Assembly (NCBI GenBank): GCA_017993775.1
Contig: JAGOMA010000008.1
Span: forward strand, 62,001-126,000
Reading direction: 5' to 3'
Length of the DNA stretch: 64,000 bases
DNA from: Chloroflexota bacterium
GTDB taxonomy: Bacteria > Chloroflexota > Anaerolineae > Promineifilales > Promineifilaceae
Below, piece by piece: positions 14,822 to 22,955 of the stretch; position 1 is the first letter of the stretch; each line of letters opens with the position of its first letter. The translations under genes were made by a program, and so were the position numbers. Below the pieces are notes generated by a model, which saw nothing but the letters and a program-made list of their open reading frames with translations, had not been told where the DNA came from and made no database searches.

Positions 14822-17800
14822 TTAATTGACCTCCATCCAACATTTCAACACCGGCGTTATGCCTATGGGCGCTTGCAACGGCTTCAAATAATTCGTAACC
14901 ACCTGTTTTTCCGCCTTCTGGCGAATCTCGCTGAGCAAAGCGCGGCCTAAAACACAATGGCGGGGCGTTTTCGGTGTAGAGCGGATAAAACGAGCAATAG
15001 CCGCCGGTTCAGTCAGCACCTGGTCGCCAGCCAGGTCATAACAGGCCCATAAGGTAAACCCGGCCGAATCGCTCCAACGGGGCTGCCCGGACTCCGCTTC
15101 AATCAAATCCGGGTCTGGCCGGGGAATGCGGAAACAAAAGAAAACGGCTTGCGTGCCTGCCTTGGGTGCTGCTTTACCAGAAAAAGTCTTCAAGGGTAGA
15201 TTGGGCAGTGCTGCCGCCAGTTCGGGGTGCGCCTGCACCAAATCGGTGTATTCCAGCCGCAGTTGTTCCACCTCTGACAGCGTCCCATCGAACTGCTCAT
15301 TCAGTTCCTTGATGGGATCGAAAGTATCATCGGGCGTCAACAACTTGCGCCCCTCAATACCTAACGTGCGCGAAATGACCATCGTCTTTTTGGTCACCCG
15401 CTGGAAGAGACGCAGCAGTTCATCTAATTCGTCGGGTGGTAAAAAGTTCCAGAAGGCGATTTGGCCGCGCAGCTTCGCCTGTTCTGGGTGATCAGCAATC
15501 AGCCGCGCTTCCACTGCCGGATTCATGCGGCGGTCTACACGGCCAATACGCTGCATCAGCCGCACCGGATTCCAGTGCAAGTCATAATTAATCATGCGGG
15601 TAGCGTCTTGCAAGTTCAGCCCTTCAGACAGCACGTCGGTGGCAATTAATATGCGGATTTCCTCTTTGTTTTTGGCTGCCAATTGGGCCGAACTGGAGTC
15701 GTTGTAATAAGGGGAAAAGCGGGTGATGACGTCGCTGCGCTGTTTCTGGTTACTGCTGCCATCAATCCGACAAATGCCCGTTAAGCCAGCGCGGGTCAAT
15801 TCCTGTTCCAGATAACGCGCCGTATCAGCAAATTCTGAAAAGAGAATAACCTTCTCTTTTTTCAGCACCGGATCAGTTTTTAGCAGTCTGATTAGTGCCT
15901 TGAGCTTATCATCTTGTTCTGGTTTGACTTTGGCGACTTCGGCCAGAAACTCGGCCAATTGGTCCAGGTCGTCCAGGGTATCGTCAATGATCTCGCCCAC
16001 CTTGAACAGCGCTGGATCCAGGCGTTCAACGGCATTTAAAATATCTTCAGAGAGAAAGTCTTCTACCAAGTCTTCATCGGCGTCATTCGGCCAAAGCTCT
16101 AACTGATGAGCATGAACGTAGCCAATTAACTCAGCATTTTTGATTTTCCACCGCTCCAGGCGGCGTTCGTCATGTTCGGATTCAGCATGAACAGTCACCC
16201 AGGCCAGCAACTTTTGCAGCAGTCGCCAGCAGGAGCCTTCAAAGGCACGGGCGGAGCTTTCAAATCGTTTCAAGAACAGGGTGCGGATGAGAGTAACAAC
16301 CTGTTTCTGCCGCCCTACATCGAATGATTTCAAGGCAGGATGATCGTCTGGTCCCTGCCAGTAAGCCAGAGGGTAGTAAATTCCCAAAACAAAAAGAGGG
16401 CGCTCTTTATTAAAAGCTTTGCGCACACTTTCTAGTAGGTTGCCATATGTCTTGCGTAAATTGTAAGTAGCCACTTGGGGCGGCTGACGTTGTGGGAACA
16501 GGACTGTGGTTGCGCCTTGTTGAAGTTGACTTTGCTTGACGTAGGCACGGCTGCGCTGCACCACCAATGCCTCAAAAGCAGGATCGGTGCGTAATGTTTT
16601 TTCGGCCATCACCAACGCCTCGGTTTCCAAACTAAGCGCTAGCGGCTCACCATTGGCAGGCAGTCCACTGAGAAGGCGTTTTTCGAGCTGGATAAAGTGA
16701 GAGCGCAGATTGTGGATAGGAATATTATGCGTACCTCGGGCAAAATAACCATCATCACCACCGGTAAACAGTTCGATCATGTGGCGGAAATCATGGACAG
16801 AGTTGTTAACAGGTGTGGCGGTAAGCATGAATACTTGCTTGGGACGGCCGTTTTGCAGATATTCTTGCAACAGGCGGTAGCGGGACGGCCGTTTCACCCC
16901 CTCCCCTTTAATGCCCGGATTGCGGAAATGGTGGGCCTCGTCGATGATCACTGCGTCGGCCTGGGCCAGGGTCAGGGCGATGTCGCGGGGCCATTTCCCC
17001 TGCCTCTGCAAATCGGTGTGATTGTAGACAACCAAATTCACAAAGCCGCTGAACACCTCTGGTAGATATTTTTGCAAATCACGTTCCCATACATCTTCGC
17101 GCACTGCTTTTGGGGCGAACAAAACGACCTGTTTGGCATCTTTGAAAACCAGCCGCTCGATGAGCATAAGCCCCACAAAGGTCTTACCCAAGCCAACGCC
17201 ATCACACAAGAATGCGCCGTTGTTACGGCCAGCTAGCATCAACAGGTTACGGTAAGCGTCTTGCTGGTACTTATCGAGCAGGGGGAAAATGCGTGACTTT
17301 TGTTCATCCCAGGCATCCGGCTCTAATTCACGGCCTCGGAAATATTCGTCCAGCGCCTTGAACCAGACTTCAAAGGGCGTGCGCGGTGCGGTATGCCGCT
17401 CCATAGTGCGCAAAATGTCGGCAGTAATATCTTCAGCGTCTTGCCAGTGGCGTTCGTACCAATCCTGCAGCAACTGCACGTCGTTGCCGCGAATTTGAAC
17501 GTTCAGTTCGATGTTGTCTGCCAGACCAGGATAGGTGAAGTTGGAGGAACCAACCAGGGCAAAGGAACCAATGACAGCGGAACGGCCGTGAGTGAGATAG
17601 GCTTTAGCGTGGAACTTATCGTGGCGATAAACACGACATTCAATCTTGCCCGAACGAATAGCTTCGACGATGGCGGGAACACCGGTAAGGAAATCGTTCT
17701 GAATCTTCTCGCTTTCCAGGCTGGCATCAAGGCGCTGGGTGGCTTTTTGCAGCCCTTCGGTGAAGGCGCGTTTGGTGCGGTATGACACCTCGTCTCCCAT

Positions 17801-18001
17801 TAGAATGCGGATGTGGTCCAGCTTTTGCCAATAACCGTCGAGGGCTAAGAGGGAGCCGATCTCAAAGTAGCCAGTAGCAATGTCAATTCGGTGAGCGTAT
17901 TCGGTCCAATCACGTAAATACTGGGCGACTTTCCAGTCTGCATCACTATTATCGACGATAAAGAGGTCTCCACCGGTTCTTGTGAGTTTGGGATTGGTCA
18001 T
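14822..18001 (-). CDS. PLD-family nuclease / SNF2-like helicase fusion (defence)
   Basis: 1059 aa. The N-terminal phospholipase D-like domain holds HDKFHAKAYLTHG and GSFALVGSSNFT (about 125-160). A SNF2/DEAD-type ATPase follows: Walker A GVGLGKT (about 272), DEAH box IIDEAHHFRNP (about 350), TATPVNN, and helicase C motifs LIATDVLSEGLNLQ and RLMQRIGRVDRR (about 785-820). PLD-helicases paired with adenine methylases occur in DISARM-like and type ISP-related restriction systems, so cleavage or translocation on unmodified DNA is likely. The start is taken at the second ATG (18001); the first is 7 codons upstream. It is first gene of the trio. Confidence 0.85.
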   Translation of the reverse strand: MTNPKLTRTGGDLFIVDNSDADWKVAQYLRDWTEYAHRIDIATGYFEIGSLLALDGYWQKLDHIRILMGDEVSYRTKRAFTEGLQKATQRLDASLESEKIQNDFLTGVPAIVEAIRSGKIECRVYRHDKFHAKAYLTHGRSAVIGSFALVGSSNFTYPGLADNIELNVQIRGNDVQLLQDWYERHWQDAEDITADILRTMERHTAPRTPFEVWFKALDEYFRGRELEPDAWDEQKSRIFPLLDKYQQDAYRNLLMLAGRNNGAFLCDGVGLGKTFVGLMLIERLVFKDAKQVVLFAPKAVREDVWERDLQKYLPEVFSGFVNLVVYNHTDLQRQGKWPRDIALTLAQADAVIIDEAHHFRNPGIKGEGVKRPSRYRLLQEYLQNGRPKQVFMLTATPVNNSVHDFRHMIELFTGGDDGYFARGTHNIPIHNLRSHFIQLEKRLLSGLPANGEPLALSLETEALVMAEKTLRTDPAFEALVVQRSRAYVKQSQLQQGATTVLFPQRQPPQVATYNLRKTYGNLLESVRKAFNKERPLFVLGIYYPLAYWQGPDDHPALKSFDVGRQKQVVTLIRTLFLKRFESSARAFEGSCWRLLQKLLAWVTVHAESEHDERRLERWKIKNAELIGYVHAHQLELWPNDADEDLVEDFLSEDILNAVERLDPALFKVGEIIDDTLDDLDQLAEFLAEVAKVKPEQDDKLKALIRLLKTDPVLKKEKVILFSEFADTARYLEQELTRAGLTGICRIDGSSNQKQRSDVITRFSPYYNDSSSAQLAAKNKEEIRILIATDVLSEGLNLQDATRMINYDLHWNPVRLMQRIGRVDRRMNPAVEARLIADHPEQAKLRGQIAFWNFLPPDELDELLRLFQRVTKKTMVISRTLGIEGRKLLTPDDTFDPIKELNEQFDGTLSEVEQLRLEYTDLVQAHPELAAALPNLPLKTFSGKAAPKAGTQAVFFCFRIPRPDPDLIEAESGQPRWSDSAGFTLWACYDLAGDQVLTEPAAIARFIRSTPKTPRHCVLGRALLSEIRQKAEKQVVTNYLKPLQAPIGITPVLKCWMEVN

Positions 18002-18014
18002 AGTGTAATTAAAA

Positions 18015-18159
18015 AAAGCCACCCAAAATGGTTACCTAGAGTGTGTGAGTTCCGGTAACGGCCGTTTCGGGTGGCTTTATAAATTCAATTGTACTGTAAA
18101 TAATTGCTTAGGCACCACTTTCGGTAACCTGGCCGCGTTCCTCTCGATGGAACTCACAC
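18015..18159. promoter_or_regulatory. Inverted repeats upstream of the helicase operon
   Basis: Two nested inverted repeats: AAAGCCACCC (18015-18024) with GGGTGGCTTT (18069-18078), and GTGTGAGTTCC (18043-18053) with GGAACTCACAC (18149-18159). GGTTACC at 18030-18036 also pairs with GGTAACC at 18123-18129. This is the only sizeable non-coding gap before the defence operon, so it is a candidate operator region; no convincing -35/-10 pair was fixed. Confidence 0.45.
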
Positions 18160-18220
18160 GGCTTTAAAGATAACATAATTAAATCCGGTTGCCTACCAGA
18201 ACCAATGTACTAACTAACAA

Positions 18221-18257
18221 AAAACGGCCGTTTCCCCCTCTTGGAAACGGCCGTTTT
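18221..18257 (-). terminator. Rho-independent terminator of the early operon
   Basis: Perfect 15-bp arms (18221-18235 and 18243-18257) around a 7-nt loop; on the minus strand the stem is followed by a run of six T. Each arm contains an AACGGCCGTT palindrome. It lies 34 nt past the last leftward gene. Confidence 0.8.
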
Positions 18258-18290
18258 GCCTTAACCTCTCAGTTGAACCAAGCGCCCGAT

Positions 18291-18995
18291 TTAGAATGCA
18301 ACCTCCGCATGCAGGTCCACACAGATTTTCCCGCGCAGCGTCACCTGCTTCGCCTCGGCCAGCCCCAGCAGCTCCTGGATAACGCCCAACTGCTCGCGCA
18401 GGTCGGTGGGCTGCGCGTGGCCATTGGCGGCAACGGCCGTTGCCGCCACGGCCGTTGCCTGCACCGGCACAACGGCCGTTTCCACCTTCACCGCCGCCCC
18501 AGGCGGCTTAGGCTTCGCGGTTCCTTGCCGACCCTCAGCCAGCCCATACCGCCGAAACTGCGCCCGCAGCGACTGCCACGGCACACCCAGCTCCACGGCC
18601 AGAACTTTCACGCTCTCGCCTTTGACAAACCGACCATGCGCCTCGCGCACGGCCGTTTCCGTTAATTCCACGTTTGTACTCTGTTCTGCCACAATCAACT
18701 CCTTGTCTTTTTCATTTTCCGCCGCGGCCAGCGCCTTCGCTCGCGCACGGGCCGCCAGTTCATTCACCTTTCGCTGTAAATCGGCGTCCAAACGGCCGCT
18801 TTGCTTCTGCCGCTGGCTGCTTATGGCCTGCGGCTTGCGCGGCGGCTGGCTGGCCAACACCGCCTTCAGGTGGGCCACGGCCGCCGGGTCCACCGGGTAC
18901 AGCCTGCCGCCGCCGTGGCTCTCTTCATCACCGCCGGTGCGCAGGGTAAACTCGCGCTGGTTGATGCCCACCACACGGCCGTTTATCAGGGTCAT
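18291..18995 (-). CDS. Early-operon protein with possible helix-turn-helix, unknown
   Basis: 234 aa. Seen: MTLINGRVVGINQREFTLRT at the start, a basic helical middle (RKVNELAARARAKALAAAE), a probable HTH (GESVKVLAVELGVPWQSLRA, about 120-140), then an alanine/valine-rich linker with repeated TAV caused by three ACGGCCGT motifs in about 50 bp. The start at 18995 overlaps the previous stop as ATGA, which rules out the longer reading. It is the last gene of the operon. A DNA-binding role is possible; no family recognised. Confidence 0.65.
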   Translation of the reverse strand: MTLINGRVVGINQREFTLRTGGDEESHGGGRLYPVDPAAVAHLKAVLASQPPRKPQAISSQRQKQSGRLDADLQRKVNELAARARAKALAAAENEKDKELIVAEQSTNVELTETAVREAHGRFVKGESVKVLAVELGVPWQSLRAQFRRYGLAEGRQGTAKPKPPGAAVKVETAVVPVQATAVAATAVAANGHAQPTDLREQLGVIQELLGLAEAKQVTLRGKICVDLHAEVAF

Positions 18996-19582
18996 GGCTG
19001 CGCCTCCAATCCGTGGCGACGGCCGTAGCTCTTCATCCACTGCGTCAGCCATCTGGCCGCCGTGTCTCGGTCAAAGCCGAAGGTCTCCTGCAGATACGGC
19101 CGTGCGCCAAACATATTGGTCACGCCGCTGTCGCGCAGCGTGTCCAGGAAATCAAAGACCTCGTCCTCGTCCCATTCTTCCGGCTCGTCTTCAGTCGCGT
19201 CATCTTCCGAAACGTCAAACGGCCGTGTGTCAATTATCACCATGCGCACCCCCGGATCAGCCTGGGAGAGCATCGCGGTAGCGGTAAGTGGGGTCACTTC
19301 ATCGCCAACGGCGACGATTAGTTTAAAGTCGAAGTAATCAATTTCCGCCGCCAACTCGCCGCCCAGCCGAGTCCAATCAGGCCGGGGCATGAAGATGCGG
19401 CAGCAGTAATCATGATCGGCCGTCGGCGTCATGACAATGTCGGGAATGGGGATGTCCCGTCCCTGGGCGAAGCCGCGCAGGTGTTCCAGGGCGACACGGC
19501 TGCGAGCGCGCACCTGCACCAGGTCATGGTCCTGCGGATGGGCCACCACGCTAAAGAATCCATACTTGGTTACGAGCCACAT
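18992..19582 (-). CDS. Early-operon protein, unknown (acidic)
   Basis: 196 aa. The N-terminal half has short hydrophobic strands (LVTKYGFFSVVAHP, IVMTPTADHDYCCRIFM, FDFKLIVAVGDE). It is followed by an acidic stretch (SEDDATEDEPEEWDEDEVFD) and a C-terminal FGFDRDTAARWLTQWMKSYGR. Not recognised; the alpha/beta feel and acidic loop suggest a small enzyme or inhibitor but nothing more can be said. It overlaps the upstream gene by 13 nt and the downstream gene by 4 nt. AGGAG lies upstream. Confidence 0.65.
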   Translation of the reverse strand: MWLVTKYGFFSVVAHPQDHDLVQVRARSRVALEHLRGFAQGRDIPIPDIVMTPTADHDYCCRIFMPRPDWTRLGGELAAEIDYFDFKLIVAVGDEVTPLTATAMLSQADPGVRMVIIDTRPFDVSEDDATEDEPEEWDEDEVFDFLDTLRDSGVTNMFGARPYLQETFGFDRDTAARWLTQWMKSYGRRHGLEAQP

Positions 19583-19818
19583 AGTGTCAAAATCTCCTCG
19601 TCGTTGTGGGCTTGCAGGGCCGCATCCAACGCATCAATCCGGCGCGCCGTGCGAAGGCAGGCTCGCTCCCACACCTGGTCCGCCCGCTTGTCGAAGGGGG
19701 GGAAATCCTCAAGCCACGCCTCCAGCTCCAGCGCCTCATTGGCCAGCGCGAACAGCCGCTGGATGTGGGCTGGCACGTCCACGGCCGTGCCCTGAAGTAA
19801 ACCATTCACGTCAATCAT
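19570..19818 (-). CDS. Small early-operon protein, unknown
   Basis: 82 aa, mostly helical and acidic (RLFALANEALELEAWLEDFP; RIDALDAALQAHNDEEIL). No family recognised. It overlaps both neighbours (4 nt ATGA upstream, 13 nt downstream), so expression depends on coupled translation. Confidence 0.6.
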   Translation of the reverse strand: MIDVNGLLQGTAVDVPAHIQRLFALANEALELEAWLEDFPPFDKRADQVWERACLRTARRIDALDAALQAHNDEEILTLCGS

Positions 19819-20018
19819 TCCGTTGCCCCACCTGGCCGCAGGAAGCCGATGACTTCCTTCAGCCGCTCTTCCACGTGCGCCAGGTCACCCACGTAGCCCC
19901 AATCTGACGGCCGTTTGGCCTGCTGCTGCCAATGGGCCTCGGCCAGACTGCCTAACTCAACCAGCAGTTGGGCCACGGCCGTTTGTTTTTCCTCGTAGAC
20001 GTCGTTGGCTGCGCTCAT
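19815..20018 (-). CDS. Small early-operon protein, unknown
   Basis: 67 aa, helical (YEEKQTAVAQLLVELGSLAE). The start at 20018 forms an ATGA overlap with the preceding stop and is preferred over the Met two codons earlier. No family recognised. Confidence 0.55.
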   Translation of the reverse strand: MSAANDVYEEKQTAVAQLLVELGSLAEAHWQQQAKRPSDWGYVGDLAHVEERLKEVIGFLRPGGATE

Positions 20019-20512
20019 GGCCAATCCACCCCGCTGTACCCATCATCATCCCGTTCGTAGCCGGCGTACCAGCACGCCTCGCAGTAGTCGCCGCCGCTCA
20101 CGGCGTCCAGTTCCTCAACCGGCGTCAGCTTGCCGCAGCCGGCGCAGACGCGCAGCACCTGGGCCAACTGGGGCACGGCCGTGGGTGACACTGCGTCAGC
20201 CACCGGCGCGTCCAGCACCAGCCAGTAAGCCGGGCCGACCACATGCTGCGTCTCGCCTTCCGTCAGGCGCAGCGCCCCGCATACGTCAAAGAGCAGGCAG
20301 GCGTCGGCGGCCGCCAGGCCATGCTCGTCTGCTTCCAACATCCGCCGCAGGGTGGCCAGCCGCGCCAGGTCCACCGTGCGCAGCATCGCCTTGCCGTCGT
20401 TGTAGGCCATCGACAGCGCCGCTTTCTGGTCACGAGTGGCCAACAGCCAGCCCGCCAGGAAAAGCATCAGCCCTACGGCCGTTATCCCTAAAAGTGCAGT
20501 CGCTAATGTCAT
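20015..20512 (-). CDS. Membrane-anchored protein with C-terminal zinc ribbon
   Basis: 165 aa. One N-terminal TM helix (ALLGITAVGLMLFLAGWLLA) is followed by a helical region (TVDLARLATLRRMLEADEHG). The C-terminal CAGCGKL...DYCEACW treble-clef/ribbon (four cysteines, about 127-150) probably binds Zn. The start at 20512 follows AAGGA at good spacing; the in-frame upstream extension would run through the palindromic repeat. Function unknown. Confidence 0.65.
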   Translation of the reverse strand: MTLATALLGITAVGLMLFLAGWLLATRDQKAALSMAYNDGKAMLRTVDLARLATLRRMLEADEHGLAAADACLLFDVCGALRLTEGETQHVVGPAYWLVLDAPVADAVSPTAVPQLAQVLRVCAGCGKLTPVEELDAVSGGDYCEACWYAGYERDDDGYSGVDWP

Positions 20513-20532
20513 GGTTGGTTCCTTGTTGATGG

Positions 20533-20564
20533 ATGTTGGCGCGCCATGTGTTGGCGCGCCAACA
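20533..20564. repeat. Paired copies of the TTGGCGCGCCAA palindrome
   Basis: A shorter copy (20533-20547, core TGGCGCGCCA) and a full TGTTGGCGCGCCAACA copy (20549-20564) lie almost adjacent in the intergenic space between two early genes. Same core as 2725-2742 and 6822-6837. Confidence 0.75.
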
Positions 20565-20573
20565 TCTGCTTGT

Positions 20574-21239
20574 CTACTCGCCAAAACTGCGCAGAGCGGC
20601 CGTTGCCCACTCCGCGATAAATTCCAGGGCCGCCGCCACCGTGTCGCCGGTACTGCGGTCGAGCAGCCATTTCCGGTACGTGGGGTCGGAGTTGCCTTGC
20701 GCCGCGTTCCGGATGCTGGTCAGTCGCCCTTTCACCGTCTGGCTGCTCACCTCACCCGGCACACCCATCTCGGTCAGCGCCGACAGCGCCGCCATCGCCG
20801 TGGCCTTGGGCGTCGTTTCCGCTTGCCCGGACCAGGAGTTGGTCTGCGACGAGAAAGTGGCGTACGCCGGCCGGTCGGGTGCAGCGAAGTTGCTGCCCTT
20901 CCACCAGAAGCCGCGCAGCCGCATCTGCTCGATGCACGTCGCCATCGCCCGCCAATCGGACGAGAAGCGGGGTACGCCCATGCGGTTGGGGCCATCGCTG
21001 CTGTGGAAGCCGCCCACGTTCCAGGCGGGCATCAGCTTGTGCTCGCCGGGGCCGTCCACCCGCTCGGCCTGGTCGGGGAAGTTGTAGCGCACCCACTGCG
21101 GATCATCGGGCGGCCACATGCCCACCCAATCCCACTGCGGGTCGCGGTACCACTGCCAGCCGAGCAGGAGTTCGGCCAGAGCGGCATCGAATACAAAGCG
21201 GTCGTCGTGGCGCTGCGCGCTTTCTTGCTGCTCGCTCAT
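20574..21239 (-). CDS. Phage ABA-sandwich domain protein
   Basis: 221 aa. Seen: YRDPQWDWVGMWPPDDPQW in the N-terminal half, then VPRFSSDWRAMATCIEQMRL. The latter, strand-helix with S-D-W, is the hallmark of the phage ABA-sandwich domain found in many phage accessory proteins of unknown role. The C-terminus is helical. The start overlaps the previous stop as ATGA, with GGTG upstream. Function unknown. Confidence 0.65.
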   Translation of the reverse strand: MSEQQESAQRHDDRFVFDAALAELLLGWQWYRDPQWDWVGMWPPDDPQWVRYNFPDQAERVDGPGEHKLMPAWNVGGFHSSDGPNRMGVPRFSSDWRAMATCIEQMRLRGFWWKGSNFAAPDRPAYATFSSQTNSWSGQAETTPKATAMAALSALTEMGVPGEVSSQTVKGRLTSIRNAAQGNSDPTYRKWLLDRSTGDTVAAALEFIAEWATAALRSFGE

Positions 21240-21442
21240 GCTTCACCACCGTTCAGCTTCGCTTCGAGAGCCTCAATGCGCGGCAGCAGCTTGTTGACCG
21301 ATTCTTTCACGGCCGCATCAATGATCATGTCGATGATGTTTTCAACTTCCGCCCGGTTATCGCCTTCGAAGTGAAAAGCGCCGTTGGAGGCCAGCCGAAA
21401 ATACCAGACGAGCAGTTCCTTTGCTTTGGCTTCTTTGTTCAT
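21236..21442 (-). CDS. Small helical early-operon protein, unknown
   Basis: 68 aa: KEAKAKELLVWYFRLAS, then a helix DNRAEVENIIDMIIDAAVKE and a coiled-coil-like LLPRIEALEAKL. ATGA overlaps on both sides fix the start at 21442 against a longer arginine-rich reading. No family recognised. Confidence 0.6.
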   Translation of the reverse strand: MNKEAKAKELLVWYFRLASNGAFHFEGDNRAEVENIIDMIIDAAVKESVNKLLPRIEALEAKLNGGEA

Positions 21443-22371
21443 GCGGCCACCCCGTCCACGACCTGGCGAAAGGCCACCAATGCGGCGGATTTGGCCTGCG
21501 CAAACACGGCCGTTCCCGGCTCGCCGGCGGCCTGTAGGTCTGTACGTACAATGACGTACTTCTTCAGGCCGGCCAGGTAAGCGGCGGCCGCGCCGTTCCA
21601 TTCGCCAAACAGGCCGGTGCGCGCTTTCTCGGCGTGGTCGGCCGTCTCGAAGTAGGTGGCATTGCCCACGTACAGACCGCGAGCCACGCAGGTATCAAAG
21701 TCGAATGGGTCGGTGGCTACCCGTGCCCGCTCCAGCCATTCGGCCGGGGTAACGCCCGCCGCGGATTTGGCAGCCGGGGCGTGGATGTTCACGCCGGCTT
21801 CAGCCAGCATCTGGTCGGCGTGGATTTTCTGGTTGGGCGCTAGTGGGCGCTGCGGGCTGCCGTTGGGCGTGGGGCCGCTGGCGGCCTGGCCATTGGCGGC
21901 GGGTTGGGTAACGGCCGTAGGCTGTGGCTGGGCCATCCGCCCCTGGCGCGCCTTCGGGCTGGCCAGGTAGCGCAGGATGAGGGTCTTGGCATTGTTGCCA
22001 TTGTCATCGGTGCGCGGCTGCACCATCAGGCGGAATGGCTGCACGGCCGTTTCGCAGCGGTGGGGTTGGCCGAAGCGGCGCACCAGCGCCGTCTGGCCGT
22101 CGTAAATGGGTAAACTGTCCAAGGCGACGCCGGCATACTTCTCGAAGCGCTGCCGCTGCCAGTCCTCGTCGAGGTACTCGTGGCAGAGCTTCATTTTGCC
22201 GTATGTCCCAAAGGCGTTCCATTCCGGGTAAAAGTCGACGACGTCCACGATACGGCCGTCTTCCGGCGCGACGTGTTGGCGGCGCATCACCGCCGCCACT
22301 TCGTCAATTCTGTAGACGCCCAGGTGAGCGGCTACCAGGTCAAGTTTGTACTCAAGCAAGCTGTCGTTCAT
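21439..22371 (-). CDS. Early-operon protein with P/A/Q-rich linker, unknown
   Basis: 310 aa. The N-terminal domain (about 1-145) contains DVVDFYPEWNAFGTYGKMKL and LPIYDGQTALVRRFGQP. A low-complexity linker follows (QPQPTAVTQPAANGQAASG, about 155-190). The C-terminal domain (about 200-310) contains TPAEWLERARVATDPFDFDT and FGEWNGAAAAYLAGLKKY. A two-domain layout with a flexible linker is common in phage ssDNA-binding or recombination proteins, but no motif supports that. ATG at 22371 with AGAGGGAAC upstream. It is the largest gene of the early operon. Confidence 0.65.
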   Translation of the reverse strand: MNDSLLEYKLDLVAAHLGVYRIDEVAAVMRRQHVAPEDGRIVDVVDFYPEWNAFGTYGKMKLCHEYLDEDWQRQRFEKYAGVALDSLPIYDGQTALVRRFGQPHRCETAVQPFRLMVQPRTDDNGNNAKTLILRYLASPKARQGRMAQPQPTAVTQPAANGQAASGPTPNGSPQRPLAPNQKIHADQMLAEAGVNIHAPAAKSAAGVTPAEWLERARVATDPFDFDTCVARGLYVGNATYFETADHAEKARTGLFGEWNGAAAAYLAGLKKYVIVRTDLQAAGEPGTAVFAQAKSAALVAFRQVVDGVAA

Positions 22372-22386
22372 AGTTCCCTCTTGAAA

Positions 22387-22418
22387 AACGGCCGTTCCGA
22401 CCAATCAGAACGGCCGTT
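22387..22418 (-). terminator. Intra-operon hairpin with U-run
   Basis: Arms AACGGCCGTTC (22387-22397) and GAACGGCCGTT (22408-22418), loop 10 nt; TTTTT follows on the minus strand, 16 nt before the start at 22371. It probably attenuates transcription between the first five and later early genes. Confidence 0.55.
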
Positions 22419-22430
22419 CTAAACATTGTA

Positions 22431-22700
22431 CTAAAGCGCGAGTTTTGCCGTCCACGTCCATTCGCAGGACGCTGGCCCAAAGTCCACACGGCCGGTAACA
22501 TGCTGCTGCGCGTCGGCGTTGGCCTCATAGATGTCCTGGGCGCGCTGCGGGCTGATCCGCTGGGCATTGACGACGCTGCGGCCGTTTTCGCGCCGGTTGT
22601 AAAAGTAGAAATGCTCGTGGCGGACAAGGTCGATTTCCACAACGGCCGTTTCGCTGGGTGCGATGGGCAGGGTGGCGGTTGGCATGGTTACAGTACCCAC
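22431..22700 (-). CDS. Small early-operon protein, unknown
   Basis: 89 aa using GTG at 22700, which has AGAGGTGA at good spacing; an ATG five codons in (22685) lacks a comparable site. Beta-rich with EIDLVRHEHFYFYNRRENGR and DFGPASCEWTWTAKL. It overlaps the upstream gene by 13 nt. No family recognised. Confidence 0.6.
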   Translation of the reverse strand: MGTVTMPTATLPIAPSETAVVEIDLVRHEHFYFYNRRENGRSVVNAQRISPQRAQDIYEANADAQQHVTGRVDFGPASCEWTWTAKLAL

Positions 22701-22951
22701 AGCGTCACCTCTTGGGGCGGCCGGACGATTTCGCCGATGCCGGATTCATCCAGCCAGATGGTCGCGCCGCTGGCGTACTGGCCGCCATAGCGCAGGCTGC
22801 CGCGCTCTTGCTTCACCAGGTAGTCGGCCGCGGCGGCGATGCGCCGGTGGTATTTGTCGGACTGCAGTTCGACTGCAGCAATAGCCTCGGCCGTCTGCAC
22901 GGCCAGGTCGTTGACATGATGTTGGGTGGGGGTTGCGGTTTTGAGAGTCAT
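22688..22951 (-). CDS. Small early-operon protein, unknown
   Basis: 87 aa: helical N-terminus (VQTAEAIAAVELQSDKYHRR), then SLRYGGQYASGATIWLDESG. GAGGTAAACCC precedes the ATG. No family recognised. Confidence 0.6.
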   Translation of the reverse strand: MTLKTATPTQHHVNDLAVQTAEAIAAVELQSDKYHRRIAAAADYLVKQERGSLRYGGQYASGATIWLDESGIGEIVRPPQEVTLWVL

Positions 22952-22955
22952 GGGT

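Noticed and set aside
20436-21374. 312-codon rightward frame in the early operon
   Set aside because: It runs antisense to two tightly coupled leftward genes, including the ABA-sandwich protein, and crosses their operon junctions.
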